From NCBI GenBank assembly GCA_001805105.1, contig MHEE01000009.1, positions 87,037-151,036 on the forward strand: a stretch of DNA of 64,000 nt. Direction: 5' to 3'. Made by a program: the position numbers and the translations under genes. This stretch comes from Nitrospirae bacterium GWF2_44_13 (GTDB lineage Bacteria > Nitrospirota > Thermodesulfovibrionia > Thermodesulfovibrionales > UBA1546). Numbering within the stretch: position 1 is the stretch's first letter; the number at the start of each line of letters is the position of its first letter. Of the stretch, positions 16,674-25,264 are shown in pieces. The notes below the pieces were generated by a model. It saw nothing but the letters and a program-made list of their open reading frames with translations, did no database searches and was not told the origin of the DNA.

Positions 16674-17807
16674 ATGAATTTACTTCAACAAAAAATAATC
16701 AGGAGAATAAAATCCGAAGGCCCTGTTACATTCAAAACCTTTATGGAGATGGCTCTCTACGAACCTGAACTCGGCTATTACACCTCTCAAAAAACAAGGA
16801 TTGGAAGAAGCGGCGATTTTTACACAAGCTCTCATCTCCACCCGGCATTCGGCATGATGCTCGGAAAACAGATAGAAGAAATGTGGGAGATAATGAACAA
16901 ACCTTCTGCCTTTCAGATTGTTGAAATGGGCTCAGGCGCGGGCTATCTCTGCAAGGACATTCTTGATTACCTTAAAAATCGTGAACTATTTAATTCTTTG
17001 AATTACACAATTGTTGAACTCAACCCTGCTATGAAAACCAGCCAGCAGAATTTATTGACAGACTTTTCAGACAAGATACGCTGGGTATCATCCATCAGAG
17101 AGCTTAATAACATCAAAGGCTGCTTTCTCTCAAACGAGCTTCTTGACGCCTTCCCTGTGCACATTATAGAGATGAACGATGAAATCGAAGAGATATTCGT
17201 TTCCACAGACAATGAAAAACTAATTGAAATCAAAGGAGCGCCAAGCACAAATGGAATAGCGGATTACCTTAAAGAATTTTCCATAGGACTTGAGAAAGGA
17301 CACAGGTCAGAGATAAATCTTGAAATCAAAAACTGGCTCGGCGAAATAAACCGCGTTTTAACAGAGGGATTTATATTAACGATTGACTATGGCTATTCTT
17401 CCGAAGACTATTACAGTGAAGACAGAAACAGAGGGACACTTCTTTGCTATCATGAGCATCAAGTGACAGAAGACCCTTATCAAAATACAGGAGAGCAGGA
17501 TATCACAGCTCATGTCAATTTTTCATCTGTCAAAAAATGGGGTGATGAACTCGGCATAAATACAATAGGCTTCTGCCCTCAGGGGGCCTTTCTCGTGTCG
17601 CTCGGCATTGATGAGGTTATCGCTGAAATCCATAAAATCCATAAAAATTCTGATTACCCGTTTGAAGTCGCCAGAATCAAAAAATTAATTCTTCCGGGCA
17701 CCATGGGAGAAACACACAAGGCCATAATACAGCACAAGGGCGGCGGGAAGCCTGCATTAAGAGGATTCACTATAAAAAACCGGCTCATTTCCCTTCGATT
17801 GCCTTGA
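16674..17807 (+). CDS. MidA/NDUFAF7-family SAM-dependent methyltransferase
   Basis: A 377-residue class I methyltransferase of COG1565. In mitochondria NDUFAF7 methylates an arginine of the complex I subunit NDUFS2. Motifs: PVTFKTFMEMALYEPELGYYT, GRSGDFYTSSHLHPAFG, the SAM site VEMGSGAGYLCKDIL, and FLSNELLDAFPVHIIEM. Its 3' end overlaps the end of the HyfI-like gene by 23 bases on the opposite strand. The neighbour is a complex I-related operon whose large subunit is an NDUFS2 homologue, which makes that complex a tempting substrate, but this is inference. Confidence 0.9.
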   Translation: MNLLQQKIIRRIKSEGPVTFKTFMEMALYEPELGYYTSQKTRIGRSGDFYTSSHLHPAFGMMLGKQIEEMWEIMNKPSAFQIVEMGSGAGYLCKDILDYLKNRELFNSLNYTIVELNPAMKTSQQNLLTDFSDKIRWVSSIRELNNIKGCFLSNELLDAFPVHIIEMNDEIEEIFVSTDNEKLIEIKGAPSTNGIADYLKEFSIGLEKGHRSEINLEIKNWLGEINRVLTEGFILTIDYGYSSEDYYSEDRNRGTLLCYHEHQVTEDPYQNTGEQDITAHVNFSSVKKWGDELGINTIGFCPQGAFLVSLGIDEVIAEIHKIHKNSDYPFEVARIKKLILPGTMGETHKAIIQHKGGGKPALRGFTIKNRLISLRLP

Positions 17808-18297
17808 GTATTCCATTGAGCAAGGCTGCAGGTGTTGGAGGGCAGCCGTATATATAGGCATCAACAGGAATAACTTTATCAATGCCGCCGAGCGAAGCAT
17901 AGGTCTCGCCGAAGATGCCGCCGTTACAGCCGCAGTCTCCGACAGCAACCACAAGTTTCGGAGTTGGAGTCGCATCGTAAGTTCTTCTAAGCGCAATCTC
18001 CATGTTTCTTGATACAGGCCCTGTGACAAAGAGCATGTCTGCAAATCTCGGAGACGCGGTGAAATGTATACCGTAACGCTCGCAGTTATATATGGAATTG
18101 TTCAGTGCATGTATCTCAAGCTCGCACCCGTTGCATGAGCCCGCATCCACATGCCTTATAGCAAGGCTCCCGCGAAAAAGCTTTTTAACGGCTTCTTCAA
18201 GCCTGTCACCGGCTACTTTGATATTAGCTTCCTCCTGCCCCAAAACATCTTCGGTGACAATGCCTGTGCTGAATATCTGGCGAAGGATTCTTATCAT
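17785..18297 (-). CDS. HyfI/NuoB-like [4Fe-4S] subunit of an Ehr-type complex
   Basis: Small electron-transfer subunit related to HycG/HyfI, EchC and NuoB. The 170 residues hold the four ligands of the N2-type proximal cluster: SCNGCELE, GDCGC and YGCPPTP. It partners the HyfG-like subunit whose gene precedes and overlaps it (4 bases). No ferredoxin-type subunit (HyfH/HycF/NuoI) is encoded in the operon, so the natural electron donor is unknown. It is the last gene of a six-gene minus-strand unit starting at 24974. Confidence 0.9.
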   Translation of the reverse strand: MIRILRQIFSTGIVTEDVLGQEEANIKVAGDRLEEAVKKLFRGSLAIRHVDAGSCNGCELEIHALNNSIYNCERYGIHFTASPRFADMLFVTGPVSRNMEIALRRTYDATPTPKLVVAVGDCGCNGGIFGETYASLGGIDKVIPVDAYIYGCPPTPAALLNGILKAIEGK

Positions 18298-19868
18298 AGG
18301 TCATGCCCCGAATATGACTGATTAAAGCTTTTATTGCAGAGTGGAAAGTCAGGGACTATATTGCCGGGAATAGCCTGCTCAAGCCCCAGCCAGTTGACAC
18401 TGGAAGGGTCTCTGACCATACAGCGGTTTATCTCTCCGGCCGGCCCTGATTGAAGCCAATAGATAATCTCGCCTCTCCATCCCTCAACCGCTGCAAATCC
18501 CGCCTTTTCAGATGAAGGGGGCTCTATTGTTCCGTTGATATTTCCGTCAGGCATGTTGTCAAGAAGCCAGCGTATAACTCTGATAGACTCACGCACCTCA
18601 TGAACGCGAACCCATGTTCTGGCATGCACGTCTCCCGTAACGAGAACCGGCACATCCAACTCAATGCGGTCATACTGATCATAGGGAGGAAAAGGGTTGA
18701 ATATGCGGCAGTCAAGGTTCATGCCGCTCGCCCGCGCAACTATTCCCACAGCGCAGAGTTCTCTTGCCTTCTCAGGCAAAAGCACTCCGGTGTCCCTCAC
18801 CCTGTCTTCAAGGGAAGGATTTTCATCATAGATTGTGACAAGTTTTTCAAATTCTTTCTCAAGCCATTTTAATTCACTTAATATCTTTTCTTTGCCTTTT
18901 AAATCAATGTCAACAGCAACACCGCCCGGGATAATTCTGTCCATTATAAACCTGTGGCTGAAAAGTTCGCTGTTAGTGCGGAGAATCCCTTCTTTTAACC
19001 GCATCATTTGATAGAGCATAAAGGCGAATGCAGCGTCATTGCAGATAGCCCCTATATCTCCCAGATGGTTTGCAATGCGCTCACGCTCGAGAAAAAGCGC
19101 CCTAAGCCAGAATGCCCTTTCCGAAGGAACAAAGCCGGTCATGGACTCTAAGGCCATGCAGTATGCAAGGCTGTGGGCAACAGTGGTGTCTCCCGACACT
19201 CTTCCCGCAAGCCTGAAGCCGTCCACCCATCTCATGGACTCAAACCGTTTCTCTATGCCCTTATGCACATAACCAAGCCGTTCTTCAAGGTTGATAATCT
19301 GTTCGCCAATTGCCTGAAAACGAAAATGCCCCGGCTCAATAATGCCTGCATGAACCGGACCAACGGGTATTTCATAAACCCCTTCTCCTTCCGCCCGTGA
19401 CCATCTGTATTCGCCTTCCACCCTCGGCATGGGTTTTGAAGCATCAAAGGACTTTCTCAAAGGGTATGCGTCCTGAGGCCAGTCCTCAAACTTTATCCAG
19501 GGCCGCAAATCAGGATGTCCTTCAGGAACAACACCCATGAGGCTGTTCATCTGACGTTCAAACCTGTATGCAGGCAGATACTTTTTTGTGAGAGTTGGAA
19601 ATGCCGGATCATCCATTGTTGTTACGGTCTTGACAATCAGGTATTCCGAGCCCCACCTGTAACAGGCGAATATGCCGAACCACGGCGTCTCTTCCGTAGC
19701 CCATTCAGCGGCAAGCAGCGCGTATGACTTTTTCATGGCTTTTGCAGCCTCTGTGAACTTCGTCTTCGGCACAGTGCAAAATACCACAGACACGGGATAT
19801 TGATAATTTTCCCTGAACTTTACATCCTCTCCAAGTGCTGAGATTATGGCGTCCTTTAATAAACTCAT
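18294..19868 (-). CDS. HyfG-like catalytic-subunit homologue lacking [NiFe] ligands (NuoCD fusion)
   Basis: 524 residues: a NuoC-like domain (about 1-135) fused to a NuoD/HycE-like domain. In true group 4 hydrogenases four Cys bind nickel-iron. Here the first motif reads GRVSGDTTVAHS (residues 222-233), with Ser and Thr in place of both Cys. The C-terminal motif reads DFPLCNKSFNQSYSGHDL with a single Cys. The protein therefore cannot hold the normal [NiFe] centre. This matches the energy-converting hydrogenase-related (Ehr) complexes. The remaining fold, including the quinone/cluster-facing HAGIIEPGHFRF segment, is intact. Confidence 0.9.
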   Translation of the reverse strand: MSLLKDAIISALGEDVKFRENYQYPVSVVFCTVPKTKFTEAAKAMKKSYALLAAEWATEETPWFGIFACYRWGSEYLIVKTVTTMDDPAFPTLTKKYLPAYRFERQMNSLMGVVPEGHPDLRPWIKFEDWPQDAYPLRKSFDASKPMPRVEGEYRWSRAEGEGVYEIPVGPVHAGIIEPGHFRFQAIGEQIINLEERLGYVHKGIEKRFESMRWVDGFRLAGRVSGDTTVAHSLAYCMALESMTGFVPSERAFWLRALFLERERIANHLGDIGAICNDAAFAFMLYQMMRLKEGILRTNSELFSHRFIMDRIIPGGVAVDIDLKGKEKILSELKWLEKEFEKLVTIYDENPSLEDRVRDTGVLLPEKARELCAVGIVARASGMNLDCRIFNPFPPYDQYDRIELDVPVLVTGDVHARTWVRVHEVRESIRVIRWLLDNMPDGNINGTIEPPSSEKAGFAAVEGWRGEIIYWLQSGPAGEINRCMVRDPSSVNWLGLEQAIPGNIVPDFPLCNKSFNQSYSGHDL

Positions 19869-21313
19869 TTCAGTATCTGCACCGCCTTATGAAACCATTG
19901 ATTGAGAAAAACCGGCATATACAGCCCTACTGCCAGAACAATAGCCATATGCAGAAGCACAGGCAGATGCGCCACTTTCATGGATTTCTGATATGAAGGA
20001 ATCTCCCCCGCAACCATCGGCTGCACTTTTTTGAATACGGCGGCAAATGCAATAGCAAGCCCCAGAAGAAGAAACGGAGTCATAAGGGGCGCATCTTTTA
20101 TGGTAGCGGTCAGGATAAGGAATTCGCTCGTGAATATCCCGAAAGGAGGCATGCCGACAATAGCCATGGCCCCGAACATCATCCCCCAGCCGACAAGCGG
20201 ATTGCCCCTGATAAGCCCCTTTATTTTATCCATATCCTGAGTCCGGTGCATCTGTGATGCATGGCCGACTGTAAAGAATATGGAAGACTTTGCAAGGCTG
20301 TGAACAAGCATATGCAGAAGCGCGCCGTATGTAGCGATAGGGCCGCCCAAGCCGAAAGCAAAGGTGGCTATGCCCATATGTTCTATGGAGGAATAAGAGA
20401 ACATCCGTTTTATATCCTTTTGCCTGAGCAATGAGAAGGCTGCCACAAGTATGGAAATTATCCCGAAGCCCATCATAATATTGCCTGCATAATGTGTATG
20501 AGTTGAGCCGTCCACAATAGCCTTGCATCTTACAAGGGCATATAGTGCAACATTCAGCAGCAGGCCTGAAAGCACGGCAGAGATTGGAGTCGGCCCTTCG
20601 CTGTGCGCGTCAGGAAGCCAATTGTGAAGCGGAACAAGCCCTACCTTGGTCCCGTATCCGACCATCAGAAAGACAAAGGCAAGAGATAATATTGTAGGCT
20701 CCAGCTTGCCGCTTGACTGGATAAGATTTGTCCAGAGGAGCGCCTCCCCTCCTTCTCCGAGCACCTTTTCAGCGGCGAAATATAAAAGAACAGTTCCAAA
20801 AAGCGCCTGAGCTATGCCAACGCCGCAGAGGATAAAATATTTCCATGCAGCCTCAATAGCTGTCGGCGTCCGGTACAGCGATACAAGCAAGACAGTTGAT
20901 AATGTGGCAAGTTCCATAGCTATCCATAACACGCCTACATTATTGGTGAGAAGGCATAGGAGCATTGCGAATATAAAGAGCTGGAACATGGCATGGTAAA
21001 AACGCATTCCCCAGTGCCCGACCCTTCCGTGCTCGCGTTCACGCCTCATATAGCGCCTGCTGAATATGGCTGTCGTCATCGAGACAAAAGATGTAAGCAC
21101 GGCAAGATAGACATTAAACGCGTCAACAAAGAAAAACTTATTCCCTGCAAGCATGGGGCCATTGTTATAGACATCCAGCGCAAGGGCAATACCGGCAAGG
21201 AAGGTCGCGGCAGAACCGGTGATGTTTATCTCAGGGGCATATTTTCTATCTCCCACAAAAGCAAGAACAACAGCGGCAAAAAGCGGAACCACCAAAAGAA
21301 TAAGCAGCGGCAT
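19865..21313 (-). CDS. HyfF-like proton-pumping antiporter subunit
   Basis: A 482-residue Mrp/NuoL-NuoM-N type membrane protein with about 14 helices. Conserved elements include the transmembrane Glu and Lys regions IAMELATLSTVLLV, KVGLVPLHNWLPDAHSEGPTPISAVLSGLLL and FSYSSIEHMGIATFAFGLG. It should conduct protons or sodium ions across the inner membrane. Its start lies one base after the HyfE-like stop and its end overlaps the HyfG-like gene. Length and helix pattern match HyfF/HyfD rather than NuoL, which has a C-terminal piston helix. Confidence 0.9.
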   Translation of the reverse strand: MPLLILLVVPLFAAVVLAFVGDRKYAPEINITGSAATFLAGIALALDVYNNGPMLAGNKFFFVDAFNVYLAVLTSFVSMTTAIFSRRYMRREREHGRVGHWGMRFYHAMFQLFIFAMLLCLLTNNVGVLWIAMELATLSTVLLVSLYRTPTAIEAAWKYFILCGVGIAQALFGTVLLYFAAEKVLGEGGEALLWTNLIQSSGKLEPTILSLAFVFLMVGYGTKVGLVPLHNWLPDAHSEGPTPISAVLSGLLLNVALYALVRCKAIVDGSTHTHYAGNIMMGFGIISILVAAFSLLRQKDIKRMFSYSSIEHMGIATFAFGLGGPIATYGALLHMLVHSLAKSSIFFTVGHASQMHRTQDMDKIKGLIRGNPLVGWGMMFGAMAIVGMPPFGIFTSEFLILTATIKDAPLMTPFLLLGLAIAFAAVFKKVQPMVAGEIPSYQKSMKVAHLPVLLHMAIVLAVGLYMPVFLNQWFHKAVQILK

Positions 21314-21314
21314 A

Positions 21315-21980
21315 TCACTCCCCTTCCTTCAGCCTGGCCATCTGTTCCACATCAAGGCTGTCAAAGGTGGTATTTATATGGAAGAAGAATATGCCGAATA
21401 TGAACGCTGCAATCAATACGTCAATTGCCACGCCCAGTTCAACCACAAGGGGCATGCCGTAGGTTGCGCTCGTTGCGGCAAAGAACAGGCCGTTTTCCAT
21501 TGCAAGGAAACCGATTATCTGCGTGACTGCGTGCCTCCTTGTAATCATCATCAAAAGCCCTATCATAACCGTTGCAAGGGCAATGGCAAGTATGGAGCGC
21601 GTAACTAACGTTGACATCTCACGCACCGGAGCAGTCAGGCTGTATGAGAATATTACAAGGGCAATGCCAATGAGCATTGTAAGTGGGACATTTACCACTG
21701 TCTCTATCTCCTTGCGAATCTTCAGCTTATGGATAAGCGCATTCAGGATGTAGGGAAGCAGTATCACTTTCAGTGCGAGGGTTAATACCGATGATATGTA
21801 AAGGTGGTGCCTGCCTGCCGCATAGCCGACAATAGCTGTGCTGACCGAAAGGAAAAGCCCCTGCCATGCAAATAAATGAATGAGCCCGTAAATTCTTCTC
21901 TGAACGAGCATGCCGAAGGCAGTCAGAAGAACCATGGCCGCAAGAAAATTTATTATCTGCGCTGTTGTCTGAATATCCAT
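21315..21980 (-). CDS. HyfE-like membrane subunit (NuoK-related)
   Basis: 221 residues, predicted six helices. The second half resembles NuoK/MnhC: RHAVTQIIGFLAMENGLFFAATSATYGMPLVVELGVAIDVLIAAFIFGIFFFHINTTF, including the membrane Glu residues. HyfE-type subunits form part of the ion channel. ATG 21980 has GGAGTG five bases upstream and is preferred over an extension to 22013 that overlaps the previous gene. Confidence 0.87.
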   Translation of the reverse strand: MDIQTTAQIINFLAAMVLLTAFGMLVQRRIYGLIHLFAWQGLFLSVSTAIVGYAAGRHHLYISSVLTLALKVILLPYILNALIHKLKIRKEIETVVNVPLTMLIGIALVIFSYSLTAPVREMSTLVTRSILAIALATVMIGLLMMITRRHAVTQIIGFLAMENGLFFAATSATYGMPLVVELGVAIDVLIAAFIFGIFFFHINTTFDSLDVEQMARLKEGE

Positions 21981-21981
21981 A

Positions 21982-22932
21982 TCACTCCAATATAAAATGA
22001 GCCAGCATTCCAAGAGTTGCCAGCAGGAAGGCGGCGCCTAAAAATTCCGTCACGCGGAAAAGCCTCATCTTTGCAAGCCCGGTCTCAATGAGCACCAGCA
22101 CAACTCCTGCAAAAGTGAATTTTATTATCAGATAAATCAATGCAAGAGGTATTGCCGCCATATTCCCGGCTCCGGCAATCCCCCATGGGAAAAAAGCAGC
22201 AGCGCCCAATGACATAAAAAGAAAAAGCTTCATCATGCCCGCCCATTCAATAAGGGCAAGATGCCTTCCTGAATATTCGAGTATCATTGCCTCATGAATC
22301 ATTGTAAGTTCAAGATGTGTTTCAGGGTTGTCAACAGGAATCCTCCCCGTCTCTGCAATTGCGATCATAACAAAAGCAAGAAAGGCAAAGGCAAGGGACG
22401 GCCTCAGCGCCATATGAATATCGCTTTGCGAGATAGTCTGTGCAATGTGCGAAAGGGATGTGGACTTGCTCGCCAGCGACATTGTAAATACAGCCATGAG
22501 CATTGCAGGCTCTGCAAGCGAGGCAATCGTCATCTCACGGCTTGAGCCCATGCCGCCGAATGCGGTGCCGATGTCCATTCCGGCCAGCGCGGTAAAAAAA
22601 CGGGCAATGGCAAAAAGCGCAACAAGCGCAATAACATCCGCCGTGGCGGAAAGGGGCAGGTCAACCGACAGTATCGGGATAATCCCTCCTGCAAGAAGGG
22701 TTGCCCCGAAAACGATATACGGAGTAAAACGGAATATCCACGAGGCATTTTCCGCCAGCACCACATCCTTTGAAAAAAGCTTTGCGATATCCCTGTAGGG
22801 TTGCAGCAGGCTTGGTGAAGTCCTTCCCTGCGACCAGCACTTCACCATCTTTACCCATCCGGCAAAAAGCGGCGCCGCTGCAAGAAGCAGCAAAAGCTGC
22901 ATTATCTCCATAAGCAAAGGCAAAAATTTCAT
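21982..22932 (-). CDS. HyfC/NuoH-like membrane anchor subunit
   Basis: 316 residues, about eight helices, homologous to NuoH/HycD/HyfC, which connects the hydrophilic arm to the ion-translocating arm. Recognisable are PLFAGWVKMVKCWSQGRTSPSLLQPYRDIAKLFSKD and IPVDNPETHLELTMIHEAMILEYSG, a hallmark of the family. The start at ATG 22932 overlaps the HyfB-like stop (ATGA); a longer reading to 23064 is not supported. Confidence 0.92.
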   Translation of the reverse strand: MKFLPLLMEIMQLLLLLAAAPLFAGWVKMVKCWSQGRTSPSLLQPYRDIAKLFSKDVVLAENASWIFRFTPYIVFGATLLAGGIIPILSVDLPLSATADVIALVALFAIARFFTALAGMDIGTAFGGMGSSREMTIASLAEPAMLMAVFTMSLASKSTSLSHIAQTISQSDIHMALRPSLAFAFLAFVMIAIAETGRIPVDNPETHLELTMIHEAMILEYSGRHLALIEWAGMMKLFLFMSLGAAAFFPWGIAGAGNMAAIPLALIYLIIKFTFAGVVLVLIETGLAKMRLFRVTEFLGAAFLLATLGMLAHFILE

Positions 22933-24974
22933 ATCACAAACACCAGAAGCAGAATGATAGTTATAAACGAATAAATAAGATATGTCTGAATCCTGCCTTG
23001 CTGCAGCATCCCGACCTTGCGTGATAACCAGAAACTCGCCTCGGCAATTGGTTTGTAAAGCCATCCCCAGGCGCGGTCACGCACCTTGAGATAGTAATTG
23101 AGCCTCTTCGGGAATGCGCTGTGGGCGGACTGCTGAGCCAAATCTACCTGTTCTTTTATATTGAAAAGATAGCCGAATATTCTCCTTATAGGCATGGAAA
23201 AAGATGTGGCATTATACTGCATTCTCTCAGTTAACTTTTCAAATCCGCAGTCCCAGACATGGCCCCTGCGGATAGCTCCGGGTTTCACATGGAGCATGAT
23301 GTACGCCGCAGCTACAACTGCGAGAATTCCCAAAAACACAATAATTCCGGAATATGAGGCGCGTTCAGGAGCCACAGGTGTAAGCCAAAGCCAGCCATAT
23401 GTTCCGGCTGATGCGCTTATCGTAGAGCCCACTAACTGCACAGGTATCGTATCCATCCATCCGATAAACAGAGTCGGCAGGATTCCGAGGAGCAAACAGG
23501 TGGCGGCAGCCATCATCATCCCAATCCTCATAGGCCAGTTTACCTCCTGAATTGTGGGTTTATGGTGTCCGCGCCAGCGGCCTAAAAATGTTACTCCAAA
23601 AGCCTTTACAAAGCATGCCGCAGCAAGCGCGCCTGTAAGGGCAAGAATAGCCGCCCCTATCGGCATAAGCAGTTTCAATATAGGCGCGGGAAGAGACGGA
23701 GAGAGAAGAAATGCCTGAAAGGTAAGCCACTCGGATACAAACCCGTTGAATGGCGGCAAAGCTGATATTGACACGCACCCGATGAGAAAGAGTGCGGCAG
23801 TCCACGGCATTTTATGAATAAGCCCGCCCATCTCTTCCATATTGCGCTCATGCGTAGCATGAAGCACAGCCCCCGCTCCCATAAAGAGAAGTCCCTTGAA
23901 CATTGCGTGGTTCATAGTGTGATACACTCCTGCTGTAAGCGCAAGCGCAGCAATAAGCGGCATCTGAAATGACATAAATACCATGGAAAGCCCTATGCCT
24001 ATGAGTATGATCCCGATGTTCTCCACAGAGTGGTAGGCAAGAAGCCTTTTTAAATCATGCTGCATAAGCGCATAAAGAACGCCCATGACAGCAGAGACCA
24101 AACCAAACACCAGCACAACAGCTCCCCACCACCACGGAAACACCTTAATGATGTCGAGAGTTACACGGATAATGCCGTATATGGCGGTTTTCAGCATAAC
24201 ACCGCTCATGAGGGCAGATATATTAGAAGGCGCTACAGGATGGGCTTCCGGCAGCCATACATGCAAAGGAACTATACCCGCCTTTGCAGCGAAACCGAAA
24301 AATGAGAGAAAAAAAGCAGCCGTAGCCCATTCCACCGGAAACTGTGATGCGCGCATAGCGTCAAAGGTGTATCCGCTGAAGTCCTTGAAATCCGTGGCAA
24401 GCCCTGCCATCACACCGAATGACAGCAGAATAGCCACAGCGCCGATGTGCGCAATGACAAGATAAAGGAAAGCGGCCCGTTTGTTTTCCGCCTTTTCATC
24501 CTCATACATTACAAGGAAATATGAAGCGGCAGCCATAAATTCCCATGATATAAGAAAGAACAATGCATCATCGGCAAGCACCACCATTAACATGCCCGCT
24601 ATAAAAAAAGAATAGAAAATAACAAGCCGCATCACAGGCCTCTGTCCTATAAAACCCCTGACATAACCGATAGAATAAACCGACACATAGAATGCCAGAA
24701 GCCCAATAGTCGTGAGAAAAAAACCTGAAAGGGGATCAAGCCTCAGATGAAACGGAAGGTCAGGCAGTCCGAGAACAAGAATGGCCTTTTCTGTGGTCCC
24801 GTTTTCCACCGTCCATATCCCTGCTGCAACCGCAAGCAAAGAAGCTGCCGCTGCAAGGGAAAAGCAGATATGGACCATAGCTCTCTCGTTTTTTCTGAAT
24901 AATGGAGCAAGAAGAACCTGCAGCAAAAATAACAGAACAGATAAAGACGCAAGATCAAGAGGGCTGAAAATCAC
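22929..24974 (-). CDS. HyfB/NuoL-like antiporter subunit
   Basis: First gene of the Ehr-type operon: 681 residues, about 16 helices. Conserved parts include ISWEFMAAASYFLVMYEDE (membrane Glu), AAKAGIVPLHVWLPEAHPVAPSNISALMSGVMLK and LKRLLAYHSVENIGIILIGIGL, then NHAMFKGLLFMGAGAVLHATHERNMEEMGG. The C-terminal domain contains RGHVWDCGFEKLTERMQYNATSFSMPIRRIF, typical for HyfB/HycC. It starts with GTG and a strong GGAGGG site. A relic of a helix-turn-helix gene lies directly upstream. Confidence 0.93.
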   Translation of the reverse strand: MIFSPLDLASLSVLLFLLQVLLAPLFRKNERAMVHICFSLAAAASLLAVAAGIWTVENGTTEKAILVLGLPDLPFHLRLDPLSGFFLTTIGLLAFYVSVYSIGYVRGFIGQRPVMRLVIFYSFFIAGMLMVVLADDALFFLISWEFMAAASYFLVMYEDEKAENKRAAFLYLVIAHIGAVAILLSFGVMAGLATDFKDFSGYTFDAMRASQFPVEWATAAFFLSFFGFAAKAGIVPLHVWLPEAHPVAPSNISALMSGVMLKTAIYGIIRVTLDIIKVFPWWWGAVVLVFGLVSAVMGVLYALMQHDLKRLLAYHSVENIGIILIGIGLSMVFMSFQMPLIAALALTAGVYHTMNHAMFKGLLFMGAGAVLHATHERNMEEMGGLIHKMPWTAALFLIGCVSISALPPFNGFVSEWLTFQAFLLSPSLPAPILKLLMPIGAAILALTGALAAACFVKAFGVTFLGRWRGHHKPTIQEVNWPMRIGMMMAAATCLLLGILPTLFIGWMDTIPVQLVGSTISASAGTYGWLWLTPVAPERASYSGIIVFLGILAVVAAAYIMLHVKPGAIRRGHVWDCGFEKLTERMQYNATSFSMPIRRIFGYLFNIKEQVDLAQQSAHSAFPKRLNYYLKVRDRAWGWLYKPIAEASFWLSRKVGMLQQGRIQTYLIYSFITIILLLVFVI

Positions 24975-25025
24975 TTTCTCCCTCCTAACATCTCAGCCTC
25001 TTTTCCGGAAATTAAAGAATAGAAT

Positions 25026-25110
25026 TCAGAAGGCAAGGTAAACTGTCTTTTCTGATACATTTAAAAGCTCTGCCATATCTTTAACGCTTAGTTTTATTTT
25101 TGTTTATCAT
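25026..25110 (-). pseudogene. truncated, frameshifted excisionase-type helix-turn-helix gene
   Basis: On the minus strand, codons from about 25091 to a TGA at 25026 encode LSVKDMAELLNVSEKTVYLAF. This is a close match to the HTH_17/excisionase motif (S/T-V-K/E-E-V-A-E-L-L-N-V-S-E-K-T-V-Y) before it breaks off. An ATG at 25110 begins MINKNKTK in another frame, so one frameshift would join the two. The fragment sits in the promoter region of the Ehr operon. Confidence 0.5.
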
Positions 25111-25264
25111 GTCCTGGATTAGATAAACGTAAAATTATATTAAAAATAAAGCGCTTCCTTTGTCAAGGAAACAGCAAAAAAGCTCCATCCTGAAGATAAC
25201 TGCAAAAATATCGCAAAACTTTTTTAACCCGGCATTTATTGTGTGCGATGGGATAAAATAGGCA

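Noticed and set aside
17785-24974. Calling the operon a functional [NiFe] hydrogenase-4 or formate hydrogenlyase
   Set aside because: The large subunit lacks at least three of four metal-binding Cys, and there is no formate dehydrogenase or ferredoxin subunit gene.
24975-25264. A sigma-54 or other recognisable promoter for the Ehr operon
   Set aside because: No GG-N10-GC element or good -35/-10 pair could be read in the interval.
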